Part shown: piece by piece, positions 44,560 to 55,606 of the stretch
Layout: each line of letters starts with the position of its first letter
How positions within the stretch are numbered: position 1 is the first letter of the stretch
Source of the DNA: Zea mays
Lineage: Eukaryota; Streptophyta; Magnoliopsida; Poales; Poaceae
DNA: 64,000 nt
Direction: 5' to 3'
Assembly (NCBI RefSeq): GCF_902167145.1
Contig: NC_050101.1
Span: forward strand, 134,012,990-134,076,989
The notes under the pieces: generated by a model
The model's database searches: none
Seen by the model: only the letters and a program-made list of their open reading frames with translations
What the model was told of the DNA's origin: nothing
Made by a program: the position numbers and the translations under genes

Positions 44560-46005
44560 ATTACACGAGGACTTACTAGACTTCCTTCAGTTAGCTTGCA
44601 TGAAAATAGGGACTTGAAGATCTCATATCTCTCAACCCTTGCTTGGTTCACGAACATGCAATAGAGTCCCACTATCATAGTGTGGCCATCTAAGTACTAT
44701 ATTGCTTCTGAAGCTTAGAGGACATGGTGGCAAGCATTAGACAACTAACATCTAGGGAGTCAATCATGTGCTTCTCATAAACACTTTGGTCAATGTCACT
44801 TGCATTCTCTGCTGGCTCATCAAGATAGGGAGTCTCAAGAACATACCCCTTTTTTCTCTTGCTTGAGAATAAGTATCAAGTTACAGTATTGATCAATCAA
44901 GTTTGTTCAAGTAAGTTTTTATTTATCAAGAATTGATTGCAAATTAAAATCAATAGGAGCATTAGATTCCATCACTACAATAAAATAAAAGGCAAAGTTT
45001 AGCACTATGTTTACTTTAACCTTTTATGAAACAATTTAACAAAAGAGTATCCAACTATTGTTTTGCAATCGTCTTCCCTCTAATTATATATAGTGGACAA
45101 GATCCATGTTCACTAAGTTATAGTGAACTTTGACATCACAACTAGAAATATAATGACATAGGTAAGCAACATTTGTTAATCACATCCTATGTGACTCTTG
45201 ATTGTTGGGTGGCACCGAATACCTTGACTCTCAACATCATGTGCAAGATCCAAATCCGATTTGGTAGCCTCATTAAGCAAACCAATACTATGCATGCAGA
45301 TGCCCAACATCCACCCTATTAGATTAAATTAGTCAATGACACTCTCCTTTGGTAGATTTACCAAGTGATGATTAGATTTTTTACATGTGTAGCAATTAAA
45401 AGGGCATCAAAATAAACTCTTAATTTTTCGAGGGGAGCTATTCTATCATATTTGGTATATGGACAAATAGTATGACAAGAGAATAAAACATCACAGATAA
45501 CTATATTAAATACAAGATAATATGAACCTTTGCCATGGTGATTTCCATAACCATGTCCCATCTATGGTTGTTAAGTTTCGGCCTTACCATTCATAATATT
45601 CTATGCAAAACCATTTTAGACGGAGAATTGGATACTATCGTATGGTAAATGTCTCTATTTTTCTTAGCAATCATATTGACAATCCCATTAGGTAGAACGA
45701 TAACAATACATCCAACTCTTGTCTTTATCAATCTTGAAGGTACACAAAGTTAGTCCTGATTGTGATTCTAAACGGTAGGGCAAGTTGTGTGAGTGGACAA
45801 CAGGGAAACAAATCGATCTTATGCTTTGATAGTAATTTCAGTTGATACTAACAAACAAGTTGTACGATTATACTGAAAACTATCTCATTTGCCTCAATCC
45901 ATGTTATAACCAAAGCAAAAGTAAATATAATATACTATGCATATCGTCTATATATATGCAAACCATATACATAAAAAATTATGCATAACCTAGCTCTTGT
46001 ACCAA

Positions 46006-46427
46006 TGATAGAAAACATGTACATTACGTTCTAGCATATCTACCTGTCCAACCAAGATATCACGTGAGTAGAGAATTATGTATGGTCACCACTAAACGTG
46101 CAATATTACTAAAGAAGAACACGTCGATGTAGTGAAAGTAGTCGAACGTCCTCGTGTACCAACACCGACACTAGCACACTTACCCATCCTCTTCAAGTTC
46201 ATTGTTGATCAACATCGTGCAACCACCACCATCGTCATCTTCATAATGTACACAAGTGTGGGGGATAAAACACCAAGAAGCTAGTGTGCTAGCACCAAAC
46301 TGTCGGCGATGCCTTAAGCACCAGCAACCCTAGGGAGAGAGATGACGACTAAGATGATCCTCCTAAGCATGCCAACCACTTCTTCTATTTAGAATCTTGC
46401 TAATGGACTTAATAAGACCTGTTAGCA
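46006..46427 (-). repeat. E5 5' LTR (about 422 bp)
   Basis: Starts TGATAGAAAACATG after the primer-binding site and ends GTTAGCA on the plus strand. It pairs with 39538-39955. Confidence 0.75.
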
Positions 46428-46468
46428 TACCCTCACATAGCGATGGTGGTGGATGGGTTGAGACTACG

Positions 46469-46694
46469 CCTGATTGGTTTACTGCGTCCGCACACCCAGT
46501 CCCACGCGAGCCTGACCGACCAGGTACGCCCATTTCTGGCATATGTACAGATACAGGTAAATGGTCTCAAAATGACTTATTTTGTATCCACTCATGCAGC
46601 CACCATTCCTCGCGTACAGTTAACCAAACAGACGCTCAGCCAAAGTTAACGCACACGATGATTCAGGATGGAATGATGCGGGTAACCAATCAGG
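46469..46694. mobile_element. Candidate MITE, 226 bp
   Basis: CCTGATTGGTTTACTGCGTC on the left and the inverse of CCTGATTGGTTACCCGCATC on the right. No clear target duplication. Terminal repeat length and wording are Tourist/Harbinger-like. Confidence 0.4.
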
Positions 46695-47310
46695 TGGTAT
46701 GGGAACATACTGAGGGAGTCATCACTCAGCAGGAAGGCATGGGTGGATGTCGATCCATCCATTCCTTCCATTGGCCGACATGATGTGCATTGCTCCGGAG
46801 GCCGATGTCTTGGCACACAACACAAAGTGGTAGTGGGCATGAATTTGAACCTGGCTTTGTGTTGCGTTGCTTGGCGTACATGTCGTCAATTTGGGAGTCA
46901 AGCACAGGGCCACCACTCCCCCGCCATGGCCACCGTGAACCAGGAGCCTTCTGTTCCCTTGTATAGCACTAGTGTGGCAAGAAGACCAAGATGGCCCTGT
47001 AGTGCTTGCGTCTCGTCGCGGACTCTGGGGCCCATTGGAGGTTAGGTGCTCACCGACAGCGAGGCAATGTAGTGTAGGCACACACGAGCGTGAGGGTCGC
47101 CATGTTGGCCATATGATTTTAATAAAAACCAAATCTAAAAAAGGGGTATATTTTGGAGAAGATGAACTATTGGTAGTTCAACAACTTGGATAATTTATAA
47201 ACACCCCTAGGAACATATTTGAGCTAACTAGAGAAGATGGAAAGCTCAGATTTAAGTTTTGACACTTTTGGAGCTAAGTTTGAGCCAGAATTGGAATATT
47301 GAAGCACAAG
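46695..47310. other. Intergenic stretch without recognised feature
   Basis: Small frames on both strands show no domain. The sequence precedes the E6 LTR and would contain the target of E6. Confidence 0.4.
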
Positions 47311-47909
47311 TGAGACGACCAGAGGAGGGTGAATGGGAGCCACTACAAAGTTTTCGAGTTGCGAGAACAACACTTGTGACTTGATTCTCAAAGTTTACCC
47401 CGAAACCTCAAGGGACTCATAAAGAACCAGATCACTGTGTATTTCAAACCAATGTCGTTTGAATACACCAAAAACCTAGAAACTGAGCAACCCAACTTCC
47501 TATGAACGTTTAGAGCCAAAAGCGCAGAGAAGTGGAAGTAGTAGTGTCAGGGTTCGATAGTGTCGCACACAGGTGTGGCAGTGCCGGGCACTAAAAATGC
47601 CCAAATAAAATCTCAAACTTTGCAGACAGTTTGCGCGGGGAGAAAGAGGTCTACTGGTGAAGTATCAACCCGAGCAACATAGAAAATAAAGCGCAGATTC
47701 AAAAACCTGAGATGAATTCAAAATGAGGTAGGAGAGGATTACAACCACAAACAGCACGTACCAACAAATCCAATAGCACCGACAAACTAGGACTCGATGG
47801 TTCTCCATAAATCCACAAAAGAATGGAAGGGAAGAACTCATGAACATAAGACTTCAAAAATTCAACAAGGGTACGAACTTAGATTGAAGCCAACCAAAAC
47901 ATGTAGGCT

Positions 47910-47914
47910 GAACC
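47910..47914. repeat. E7 target duplication, left copy
   Basis: GAACC, identical to 56877-56881 on the other side of E7. Confidence 0.93.
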
Positions 47915-49185
47915 TGAGGGCACCTAGAGGGGGGGGGGGTGAATAGGTGATCCTGTAAAAACTTAAACTTATAGCCACAAAACTTTGATTAAGCGTTAGC
48001 ACAGTAATTTCCAAGTGGCTAGAGAGAGTCAAAACACGATAACCACAAGAAAGCAATCACAGAGTTGACACGGTGGTTATCCCGTGGTTCGGCCAAGTAC
48101 AAAACTTGCCTACTCCACGTTGTGGCGTCCCAACGGACGAGAGTTGCACTCAACTCCTCTCAAGTGATCCAATGATCAACTTGAATACCACGGTGTTTTT
48201 CTTTCCTTTGATCTTTTCCCGTTTGCGAGGAATCTCCACAACTTGGAGTCTCTCGCCCTTACAAATGAGTTCGCAAAGAGGCACGGAGTAAGGTGGGAAT
48301 GAGCAACGCACACAAGACTCGAAAATCAGAGCAACAACACGCACACAAGTCGCAACAAGAGCTCGCAACGCAACACAAAGAGTTCACAACTCCACAAGAG
48401 CTCTATATGCTATCACAATGAATCAAATGCGCGGAATCGATGTCTTGGTGCTTAGCAATGTTGTAGGAATGCTTGGTGTGCTCCTTCATGCGCCTAGGGG
48501 TCCCTTTTATAGCCCCAAGGCAGCTAGGAGCCGTTGAGAACAAATCTGGAAGGCCATCCTTGCCTTCTGTCGTCGGGTGCACCGGACAGTCCGGTGCACA
48601 CCGGACACTGTCCGGTGCCCGATTTGTTTCCATAAACAGCGCAGCCGACCGTTGCTGACTGTTCCAGATCTGGGAGCCGTTGGCGCACCGGACAGTCCGG
48701 TGCACACCGGACAGTCCGGTGCCCCCCTTCCGACCGTTGGTTCGGCCATGTGTCTCGCGCGGATTGCGCGGCCGACCGTTGGCCCGGCCGACCGTTGGCT
48801 CACCGGACAGTCCGGTGCACACCGGACAGTCCGGTGAATTTTAGCCGAAGTCGCCGGAGAAAAACCCGAGAGCAGCTGGTTTGCTCCGCGCTGGTCTGGC
48901 GCACCGGACACTGTCCGGTGCACACCGGACAGTCCGGTGCACCAGCCCGAAGCAGTCTTTGGCTGTACACAGCCACTCTCCACTTATTTTCTTTTCTTCT
49001 TTCTGTTTCTAACACTTAGACAAATATATTAGTACACAAAACCAATGTACTAAGTCTTAGAAACATACCTTTACTTGTGATTTGCAACTTGTCCATCCAT
49101 GGGCATAGATTCACATTAAGCACTTTGTGTTGGCACTCAATCACCAAAATACTTAGAAATGGCCCAAGGGCACATTTCCCTTTCA
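47915..49185 (-). repeat. E7 3' LTR (1271 bp)
   Basis: On the minus strand starts TGAAAGGGAAATGTGCCC (49185) and ends GTGCCCTCA (47915). It contains eight CACCGGAC-type palindromes in four pairs (48579-48941) and a TATA box (48503-48511). Confidence 0.96.
48579..48941. repeat. Palindrome array in E7 3' LTR
   Basis: Four pairs of CACCGGACAGTCCGGTG or the form with ACACTG in the centre, each pair joined by CA, spaced by 60-100 bp. The same array lies at 56270-56632 in the 5' LTR. Confidence 0.92.
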
Positions 49186-49973
49186 ATCTCCCCCTTTTTG
49201 GTGATTTATGCCAACACAACATAAAGCAACTAGAACAAGTTCAAAATCACTTCAAATAAAACAAATTTGAGTTTTATTCAATTTTGGCATATATGGATCA
49301 TCCTTTGCCACCACTTGGTTTGTTTTTGCAAATCAAACTCAAATCTCTATCTCTAAGTCAAACACACATGTTGAAGCATAAAGAGAGTCATTCTAAAAAG
49401 AGATTGATCAAATATTTCAAAAACTCCCCCTTTTTCCCATAATCACTACTTCTCCCCACAAGAAGCCAACTTTTGACAGTAGAGACAATAAACAGAGTTT
49501 TGACAAACCCAAAAGCTTTACTCTACTATTTTCAAATCTCTCAAGTGGTAGCTGATCCATTTATTGCTTTGGCCTTTATTTTCTCCCCCTTTGGCATCAA
49601 ACACCAAAACGGGATCAATCTTGGCCCTTTAACCCCATTGCCTCACCAAAATCTTCAATTAAGAGCAAATGGCAACTAGAGTTCATGAGATGGACTTGGA
49701 ATAAGTTACCCTCTCATCGGAGTGCAGTGGAAGTCTTTCATGGTCCAAGTCCACCTTTTCCCTTTCAATACTCCTTCGAGACTAAAACAAGCAAACTCAA
49801 GCATATGGTTAGTCTCAAAGGGTCAAGTTGTAATACAACTCCCCCTAAACATGTGCATCACTTTGCAACGGACTTGTGAGGTCCAGGGAGTGTTTGTACA
49901 ACTTGAGCACCACAATAAGCAACAAAATGCAGAATGAACATGATCAAAGGCATAAACACATGTATGCTACAAT
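49186..49973 (-). promoter_or_regulatory. E7 3' non-coding region with repeated polypurine motifs
   Basis: AGGGGGAG-type motifs on the minus strand at about 49188-49196, 49424-49434, 49583-49591 and 49839-49846; only the first touches the LTR. Multiple copies of this motif upstream of the 3' LTR are a described Sirevirus hallmark of unknown role. No gene. Confidence 0.85.
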
Positions 49974-52900
49974 TTAATCCAAGTTCCGCGAATCTAAGAC
50001 ATTTAGCTCACTACGCAGCCTGCAAAAGGTCTTCTCATCTAGAGGCTTGGTAAAGATATCGGCTAGCTGGTTCTCGGTGCTAACATGAAACACTTCGATA
50101 TCCCCCTTTTGCTTGTGGTCTCTCAGAAAGTGATGCCGGATGTCTATGTGCTTTGTGCGGCTGTGTTCAACAGGATTTTCCGCCATGCGGATAGCACTCT
50201 CATTATCACATAGGAGTGGGACTTTGCTCAGATTGTAGCCAAAGTCCCTGAGGGTTTGCCTCATCCAAAGTAGTTGCGCGCAACACTGTCCTGCGGCAAC
50301 ATACTCGGCCTCAGCGGTGGATAGGGCAACGGAGGTTTGTTTCTTAGATTTCCATGACACCAAGGACCTTCCTAAGAATTGGCACGTCCCCGATGTACTC
50401 TTCCTATCGACCTTACATCCAGCATAATCGGAGTCTGAGTATCCAATCAAGTCAAAGGTAGACCCCTTTGGATACCAGAGCCCGAGGCAAGGCGTAGCAA
50501 CTAAATATCTAAGAATTCGCTTTACCGCCACTAAGTGACACTCCTTAGGATCGGATTGAAATCTAGCACACATGCATACGCTAAGCATAATATCTGGTCT
50601 ACTAGCACATAAGTAAAGTAATGAACCTATCATTGACCGGTATGCTTTTTGATCAACGGACTTACCTCCTTTGTTGAGGTCGGTGTGTCCGTCGGTTCCC
50701 ATCGGTGTCTTTGCAGGCTTGGCGTCCTTCATCCCAAACCGCTTTAGCAGGTCCTGCGTGTACTTCGTTTGGGAGATGAAGGTGCCGTCCTTGAGTTGCT
50801 TCACTTGGAACCCAAGGAAGTAGTTCAACTCGCCCATCATCGACATCTCGAATTTCTGCGTCATCACCCTGCTAAACTCTTCACAAGACTTTTTATTAGT
50901 AGAACCAAATATTATGTCATCGACATAAATTTGGCACACAAATAAATCACCATCACAAGTCTTTGTAAAAAGAGTTGGATCGGCTTTCCCAACCTTGAAA
51001 GCATTAGCAATTAAGAAATCTCTAAGGCATTCATACCATGCTCTTGGGGCTTGCTTAAGTCCATAGAGCGCCTTAGAGAGCTTACACACGTGGTCGGGGT
51101 ACCGTTCATCCTCGAAGCCAGGGGGTTGCTCTACGTACACCTCCTCCTTTATTGGCCCGTTGAGGAACACGCTCTTCACATCCATTTGGAACAACCTGAA
51201 AGAGTGATGAGCGGCATATGCTAGCAAGATACGAATTGACTCTAGCCTAGCCACAGGAGCAAAAGTCTCCTCAAAGTCCAAACCTGCGACTTGAGCATAA
51301 CCTTTTGCCACAAGTCGAGCCTTGTTCCTTGTCACCACCCCGTGCTCATCCTGTTTGTTGCGGAATACCCACTTGGTTCCCACAACATTTTGCTTGGGAC
51401 GAGGCACCAGTGTCCAAACTTCATTGCGCTTGAAGTTGTTTAACTCCTCTTGCATGGCCAACACCCAGTCCGGATCTAGCAAGGCCTCTTCTACCCTGAA
51501 AGGCTCAATAGAAGAGACAAAGGAGTAATGTTCACAAAAATTAACTAATCGAGATCGAGTAGTTACTCCCTTGCTAATGTCACCCAGAATTTGGTCGACA
51601 GGATGATCCCTTTGAATCATCGCTCGAACTTGGGTTGGAGGTGCCGGTTGCGCTTCTTCCTCCATCACATGATCATCTTGTGCTCCCCCTTGATCACACG
51701 CCTCCTGTTGGTGAACCTGTTCATCGTCTTGAGTTGGGGAATGCACCATAGTTGAGGAAGAAGGTTGATCTCGCTCCAAGTGTTCCTGTGGTCGCACATC
51801 ACCAATCGCCATGGTGCGCATAGCGGCCGTTGGAACATCTTCTTCATCTACATCATCAAGATCAACAACTTGCTCTCTTGGAGAGCCATTAGTCTCATCA
51901 AATACAACGTCGCTAGAGACTTCAACCAAACCCGATGATTTGTTGAAGACTCTATACGCTTTTGTATTTGAGTCATAACCTAACAAAAACCCTTCTACTG
52001 CTTTGGGAGCAAACTTAGAATTTCTACCTTTCTTCACTAGAATGTAGCACTTGCTCCCAAATACACGAAAGTAAGATACATTGGGTTTGTTACCGGTTAG
52101 TAGTTCATACGATGTCTTCTTGAGGAGTCGGTGAAGGTAGACCCTGTTGATGGCGTGGCAAGCCGTGTTCACGGCTTCCGTCCAAAAGCACTCGGGAGTC
52201 TTGAATTCTCCAAGCATCGTCCTCGCCATGTCGATTAGCGTCCTGTTCTTCCTCTCTACCACACCATTTTGCTGTGGTGTGTAGGGAGCGGAGAACTCGT
52301 GCTTGATCCCTTCCTCCTCAAGAAACTCTTCCACTTGAAGGTTCTTGAACTCTGACCCGTTGTCGCTCCTTATCTTCTTCACCTTGAGCTCAAACTCATT
52401 TTGAGCTCTCCTGAGGAAGCGCTTGAGGGTCCCTTGGGTTTCAGACTTATCCTGCAAAAAGAACACCCAAGTGAAGCGGGAAAAGTCATCAACAATTACT
52501 AGACCATACTTACTTCCTCCTATACTCAGATAGGCGACGGGTCCGAAGAGGTCCATATGCAGCAGTTCCAGGGGTCTTGAAGTGGTCATCACATTCTTGC
52601 TGTGATGTGCTCCTCCCACTTGTTTACCTGCCTGACAAGCTGCACAAGGTCTATCTTTTTCGAATTTTACATTAGTCAATCCTATCACGTGTTCTCCCTT
52701 TAGAAGTTTGTGAAGGTTCTTCATCCCCACATGTGCCAAGCGGCGATGCCACAGCCAGCCCATGCAAGTCTTAGCTATTAAGCATGCATCTAGACCTGCC
52801 TCTTCTTTTGCAAAATCAACTAAGTAAAGCTTGCCGTCTAATACACCCTTAAAAGCTAGTGAACCATCACTTCTTCTAAAGACAGACACATCTACATTAG

Positions 52901-53180
52901 TAAATAGACAGTTATACCCCATGTTGCACAATTGACTAACAGATAGTAAATTGTAACCAAGAGACTCTACTAAAAACACATTGGAAATAGAATGCTCATT
53001 GGAAATTGCAATTTTACCTAACCCTTTTACCTTGCCTTGATTCCCATCACCGAATATAATTGAATCTTGGGAATCCTTACTCTTGACGTAGGAGGTGAAC
53101 ATCTTCTTCTCCCCCGTCATATGGTTTGTGCATCCGCTGTCTATAATCCAGCTTGAACCCCCGGATGCATAAACCTGCAA
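49974..53180 (-). CDS. E7 pol: protease, integrase, reverse transcriptase, RNase H
   Basis: 1068 codons counted from a TTG codon; the frame is open further upstream to about 53204. In order: protease [13 protein letters not shown] (about residue 11), the HHCC finger [11 protein letters not shown]...CAACQAGK, and the integrase core with [19 protein letters not shown] and [17 protein letters not shown] follows with FMVDVK-type [12 protein letters not shown] and YVDDIIFGS, then RNase H with [34 protein letters not shown] and ADIFTKPLD near the end. This is a complete Copia enzyme set in Sirevirus wording. It has no own start: in the element it must be made as gag-pol or by another route. The stop is TAA near 49974. 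Confidence 0.95.
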   Translation of the reverse strand: MQVYASGGSSWIIDSGCTNHMTGEKKMFTSYVKSKDSQDSIIFGDGNQGKVKGLGKIAISNEHSISNVFLVESLGYNLLSVSQLCNMGYNCLFTNVDVSVFRRSDGSLAFKGVLDGKLYLVDFAKEEAGLDACLIAKTCMGWLWHRRLAHVGMKNLHKLLKGEHVIGLTNVKFEKDRPCAACQAGKQVGGAHHSKNVMTTSRPLELLHMDLFGPVAYLSIGGSKYGLVIVDDFSRFTWVFFLQDKSETQGTLKRFLRRAQNEFELKVKKIRSDNGSEFKNLQVEEFLEEEGIKHEFSAPYTPQQNGVVERKNRTLIDMARTMLGEFKTPECFWTEAVNTACHAINRVYLHRLLKKTSYELLTGNKPNVSYFRVFGSKCYILVKKGRNSKFAPKAVEGFLLGYDSNTKAYRVFNKSSGLVEVSSDVVFDETNGSPREQVVDLDDVDEEDVPTAAMRTMAIGDVRPQEHLERDQPSSSTMVHSPTQDDEQVHQQEACDQGGAQDDHVMEEEAQPAPPTQVRAMIQRDHPVDQILGDISKGVTTRSRLVNFCEHYSFVSSIEPFRVEEALLDPDWVLAMQEELNNFKRNEVWTLVPRPKQNVVGTKWVFRNKQDEHGVVTRNKARLVAKGYAQVAGLDFEETFAPVARLESIRILLAYAAHHSFRLFQMDVKSVFLNGPIKEEVYVEQPPGFEDERYPDHVCKLSKALYGLKQAPRAWYECLRDFLIANAFKVGKADPTLFTKTCDGDLFVCQIYVDDIIFGSTNKKSCEEFSRVMTQKFEMSMMGELNYFLGFQVKQLKDGTFISQTKYTQDLLKRFGMKDAKPAKTPMGTDGHTDLNKGGKSVDQKAYRSMIGSLLYLCASRPDIMLSVCMCARFQSDPKECHLVAVKRILRYLVATPCLGLWYPKGSTFDLIGYSDSDYAGCKVDRKSTSGTCQFLGRSLVSWKSKKQTSVALSTAEAEYVAAGQCCAQLLWMRQTLRDFGYNLSKVPLLCDNESAIRMAENPVEHSRTKHIDIRHHFLRDHKQKGDIEVFHVSTENQLADIFTKPLDEKTFCRLRSELNVLDSRNLD

Positions 53181-53187
53181 GGCAAAT

Positions 53188-54033
53188 TTAGGCTTGGGTT
53201 TTAGGTACCCAACTCATGTTGGGTCCTACAAGGTTAGCACAAATCTTCTTAGGGACCCAAATGCAAGTTTTATCACCTTTGCATTTGGCCCCTAACTTCC
53301 TAGCAATTACTTTTCTATCCTTTCTACAAATTGCAAAGGAAGCATTCAAAGCATGATAAATGGTAGAAGGTCTGTTCACAACTTTTCTAGGAACATGAGC
53401 AACATTTCTTTTAGGAACAACATTTCTCCTAGTAACATTTCTATCATACACATATGAAGAACTAGGAGCAAACATGGCATGAGAATCATATGAATCAAAA
53501 TCATTACAAGCATTTCTAGCATGTCTCCTATCATGGTACATAAAGGCATGGTTCCTTTTTGCACTACTAGCCATAGGGGCCTTCCCTTTCTCCTTGGCGG
53601 GAATGGAAGCCTTATGGCTTGTTAAGTTCTTGGCTTCCCTCTTGAAGCCAAGCCCATCCTTAATTGAGGGGTGTCTACCAACCGTGTAGGCATCCCTAGC
53701 AAATTTTAGTTTTTCAAAATCACTTTTGCTAGTCTTAAGTTGAGCATTAAGACTAGCCACTTCATCATTTAGTTTTGAAATTGAAACTAAGTGTTCACTA
53801 CAAGCATTAACATCAAAATCCTTACACCTAGTGCAAATTTCAACATGTTCAACACAAGAGTTGGATTTATTTGCTTCTACTAGTTTAGCATTTAAGTCAT
53901 CATTAATGCTCTTTAAGTTAGAAATAGAATCATGACATGTTGATATTTCACAAGCAAGCATTTCATTCCTCTTAATTTCTAACGCAAGGGATTTTTGAGC
54001 CTCTACAAACTTATCATGTTCTTCATACAACAA
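53188..54033 (-). pseudogene. E7 linker between gag and protease, in another frame
   Basis: 281 codons. The N-terminal half is predicted coiled coil (EAQKSLALEIKRNEMLACEI, NDEVASLNAQLKTSKSDFEK), with CTRCKDFDVNAC in the middle. The C-terminal half is basic and Asn/Arg-rich, ending MSWVPKTQA. Such a long coiled-coil extension is usual in Sirevirus gag. Here it is one base off from both gag and pol, which share a frame with each other. The first shift lies at a run of six A residues (about 54050-54060); the second lies near 53190-53205. Confidence 0.85.
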
Positions 54034-54047
54034 ATCCTCTTGCTTTT

Positions 54048-55556
54048 CTAAAAGTATATTTTTTCATTCAAGGCATCAATTAATTCATTAATTTTGTCTA
54101 TCTTAGATCTATCTAAGCCCTTGAACAAACATGAATAATCTACTTCATCATCATCACTAGACTCATCATCACTAGAAGAAGCATAAGTGATGTCTCGAGT
54201 ACTCACCTTCTTCTCCCTTGCCATAAGGCAAGTATGACGCTCGTTGGGGAAGAGAGATGACTTGTTGAAGGCGGTGGCGGCGAGTCCTTCATTGTCGGAG
54301 TCGGAGGAGGAGCAATCCGAATCCCACTCCTTTCCGATATGTGCCTCGCCCTTGGCCTTCTTGTAGTGCTTCTTCTTCTCTCTTTTGTTCCCCTTTTCCT
54401 GGTCACTTTCATTATCCGGACAGTTAGCAATAAAATGACCAAGCTTACCGCATTTGAAGCATGATCGCTTTCCCTTGGTCTTAGTCTTGCTTGGCTGTCC
54501 ATTTCGACTCTTGAGCACCGTCTTGAATCTTTTGATGATGAGGGCCATTTCTTCATCATTAAGACCGGCCGCCTCAATTTGCGCCACCTTGCTGGGTAGT
54601 GCCTCCTTGCTCCTTGTTGCCTTGAGAGCAATGGGTTGAGGCTCATGGATTGGGCCATTCAACGCGTCGTCCACGTACCTCGCCTCCTTGATCATCATTC
54701 GCCCACTCACAAATTTCCCAAGAATTTCTTCGGGCGACATCTTGATGTACCTAGGATTTTCACGAATATTGTTCACCAAGTGAGGATCAAGAACGGTAAA
54801 TGACCTTAGCATTAGGCGGACGACGTCGTGATCCGTCCATCGCGTGCTTCCGTAGCTCCTTATTTTGTTGATAAGGATCTTGAGCCGGTTGTATGTTTGT
54901 GTCGGCTCCTCGCCCCTTATCATCGCAAATCGTCCGAGCTCGCCCTCCACCAACTCCATCTTGGTGAGTAAGGTGACATCATTCCCCTCATGAGAGATCT
55001 TGAGGGTGTCCCAAATCTGCTTGGCATTGTCCAAACCGCTCACCTTGTGATACTCGTCCCTGCACAAAGAGGCTAGCAACACAGTAGTAGCTTGTGCATT
55101 TTTATGGATCTGTTCATTAATAAATGAAGGGCTATCCGAGCTATCAAATTTCATTCCACTTTCCACAATCTCCCAAATGCTTGGATGGAGAGAAAATAGG
55201 TGAGTACGCATTTTGTGACTCCAAAATCCGTAGTCCTCTCCATCAAAGTGAGGAGGCTTGCCAAGTGGAATGGGGAGCAAATGAGTATTTGAGCTATGTG
55301 GAATGCGCGAATAATCAAAAGAGAAGTTTGAGTTAACCGTCTTTTGTTTGTCGTAGTCGTCGTTGTCCTTTTGGGAAGAAGAGGACTCATCGCTGTCGTA
55401 GTAGACGATCTCCTTGATGCGTCTTGTCTTCTTCTTCTTCCCATCTTTTCGCTTGTGGCCCGAGCCTGAGTCATTGGACTTGTCATCCCTTGGCTCGTTG
55501 ACGAAGGACTCCTTCTCCTTGTCGTTGATCACAATTCCCTTCCCCTTAGGATCCAT
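54048..55556 (-). CDS. E7 gag
   Basis: 502 codons from ATG 55556 (MDPKGKGIVIND), 35 bp after the primer-binding site. The N-terminus is charged and Ser/Lys-rich with KKKKTRRIKE. The gag core lies at about 90-300 (PPHFDGEDYGFWSHKMRTHL, ATTVLLASLCRDEYHKVSGL, EEPTQTYNRLKILINKIRS). A zinc knuckle CFKCGKLGHFIANC is at about 365. An acidic Ser/Asp-rich region with SSSDDESSDDDEVDYSCL follows, and the stop comes shortly after NEKIYF. Gag forms the particle and binds the element RNA. The stop comes early because of the frameshift; the linker continues in the next frame. Confidence 0.93.
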   Translation of the reverse strand: MDPKGKGIVINDKEKESFVNEPRDDKSNDSGSGHKRKDGKKKKTRRIKEIVYYDSDESSSSQKDNDDYDKQKTVNSNFSFDYSRIPHSSNTHLLPIPLGKPPHFDGEDYGFWSHKMRTHLFSLHPSIWEIVESGMKFDSSDSPSFINEQIHKNAQATTVLLASLCRDEYHKVSGLDNAKQIWDTLKISHEGNDVTLLTKMELVEGELGRFAMIRGEEPTQTYNRLKILINKIRSYGSTRWTDHDVVRLMLRSFTVLDPHLVNNIRENPRYIKMSPEEILGKFVSGRMMIKEARYVDDALNGPIHEPQPIALKATRSKEALPSKVAQIEAAGLNDEEMALIIKRFKTVLKSRNGQPSKTKTKGKRSCFKCGKLGHFIANCPDNESDQEKGNKREKKKHYKKAKGEAHIGKEWDSDCSSSDSDNEGLAATAFNKSSLFPNERHTCLMAREKKVSTRDITYASSSDDESSDDDEVDYSCLFKGLDRSKIDKINELIDALNEKIYF

Positions 55557-55591
55557 CTCTTCGGGCAGTTAGTCCCTTTCTTGAAGAGAAC

Positions 55592-55606
55592 GGCTCCGAT
55601 ACCAAT
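55592..55606 (-). promoter_or_regulatory. E7 primer-binding site (initiator tRNA-Met type)
   Basis: TTGGTATCGGAGCCG on the minus strand directly after the 5' LTR; differs from the usual TGGTATCAGAGC by one base. Confidence 0.88.

Larger units (their letters stand above)
39538..46427 (-). mobile_element. E5: old Copia LTR retrotransposon, 6.9 kb
   Basis: Related LTRs at 39538-39955 and 46006-46427 flank a minus-strand region with gag, protease, integrase, RT and RNase H, the Copia order. The primer-binding site on the minus strand reads TTGGTACAAGAGCTAGG (45989-46005), a degenerate initiator-Met type. The polypurine tract is GTGCAAGAGGGAGAT (39956-39970). Flanking TACCT/TACCC may be the target duplication. 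LTRs differ strongly and the genes are full of stops, so it is old. Confidence 0.82.

Noticed and set aside
46397..47193. Several overlapping 60-136 codon frames on both strands
   Set aside because: No domain, mutually overlapping, and partly within a candidate MITE.
48579..48941. Regularly spaced repeats suggesting a CRISPR array
   Set aside because: The repeats are LTR palindromes in a plant retrotransposon, spacing is irregular, and both LTRs have the same spacers.
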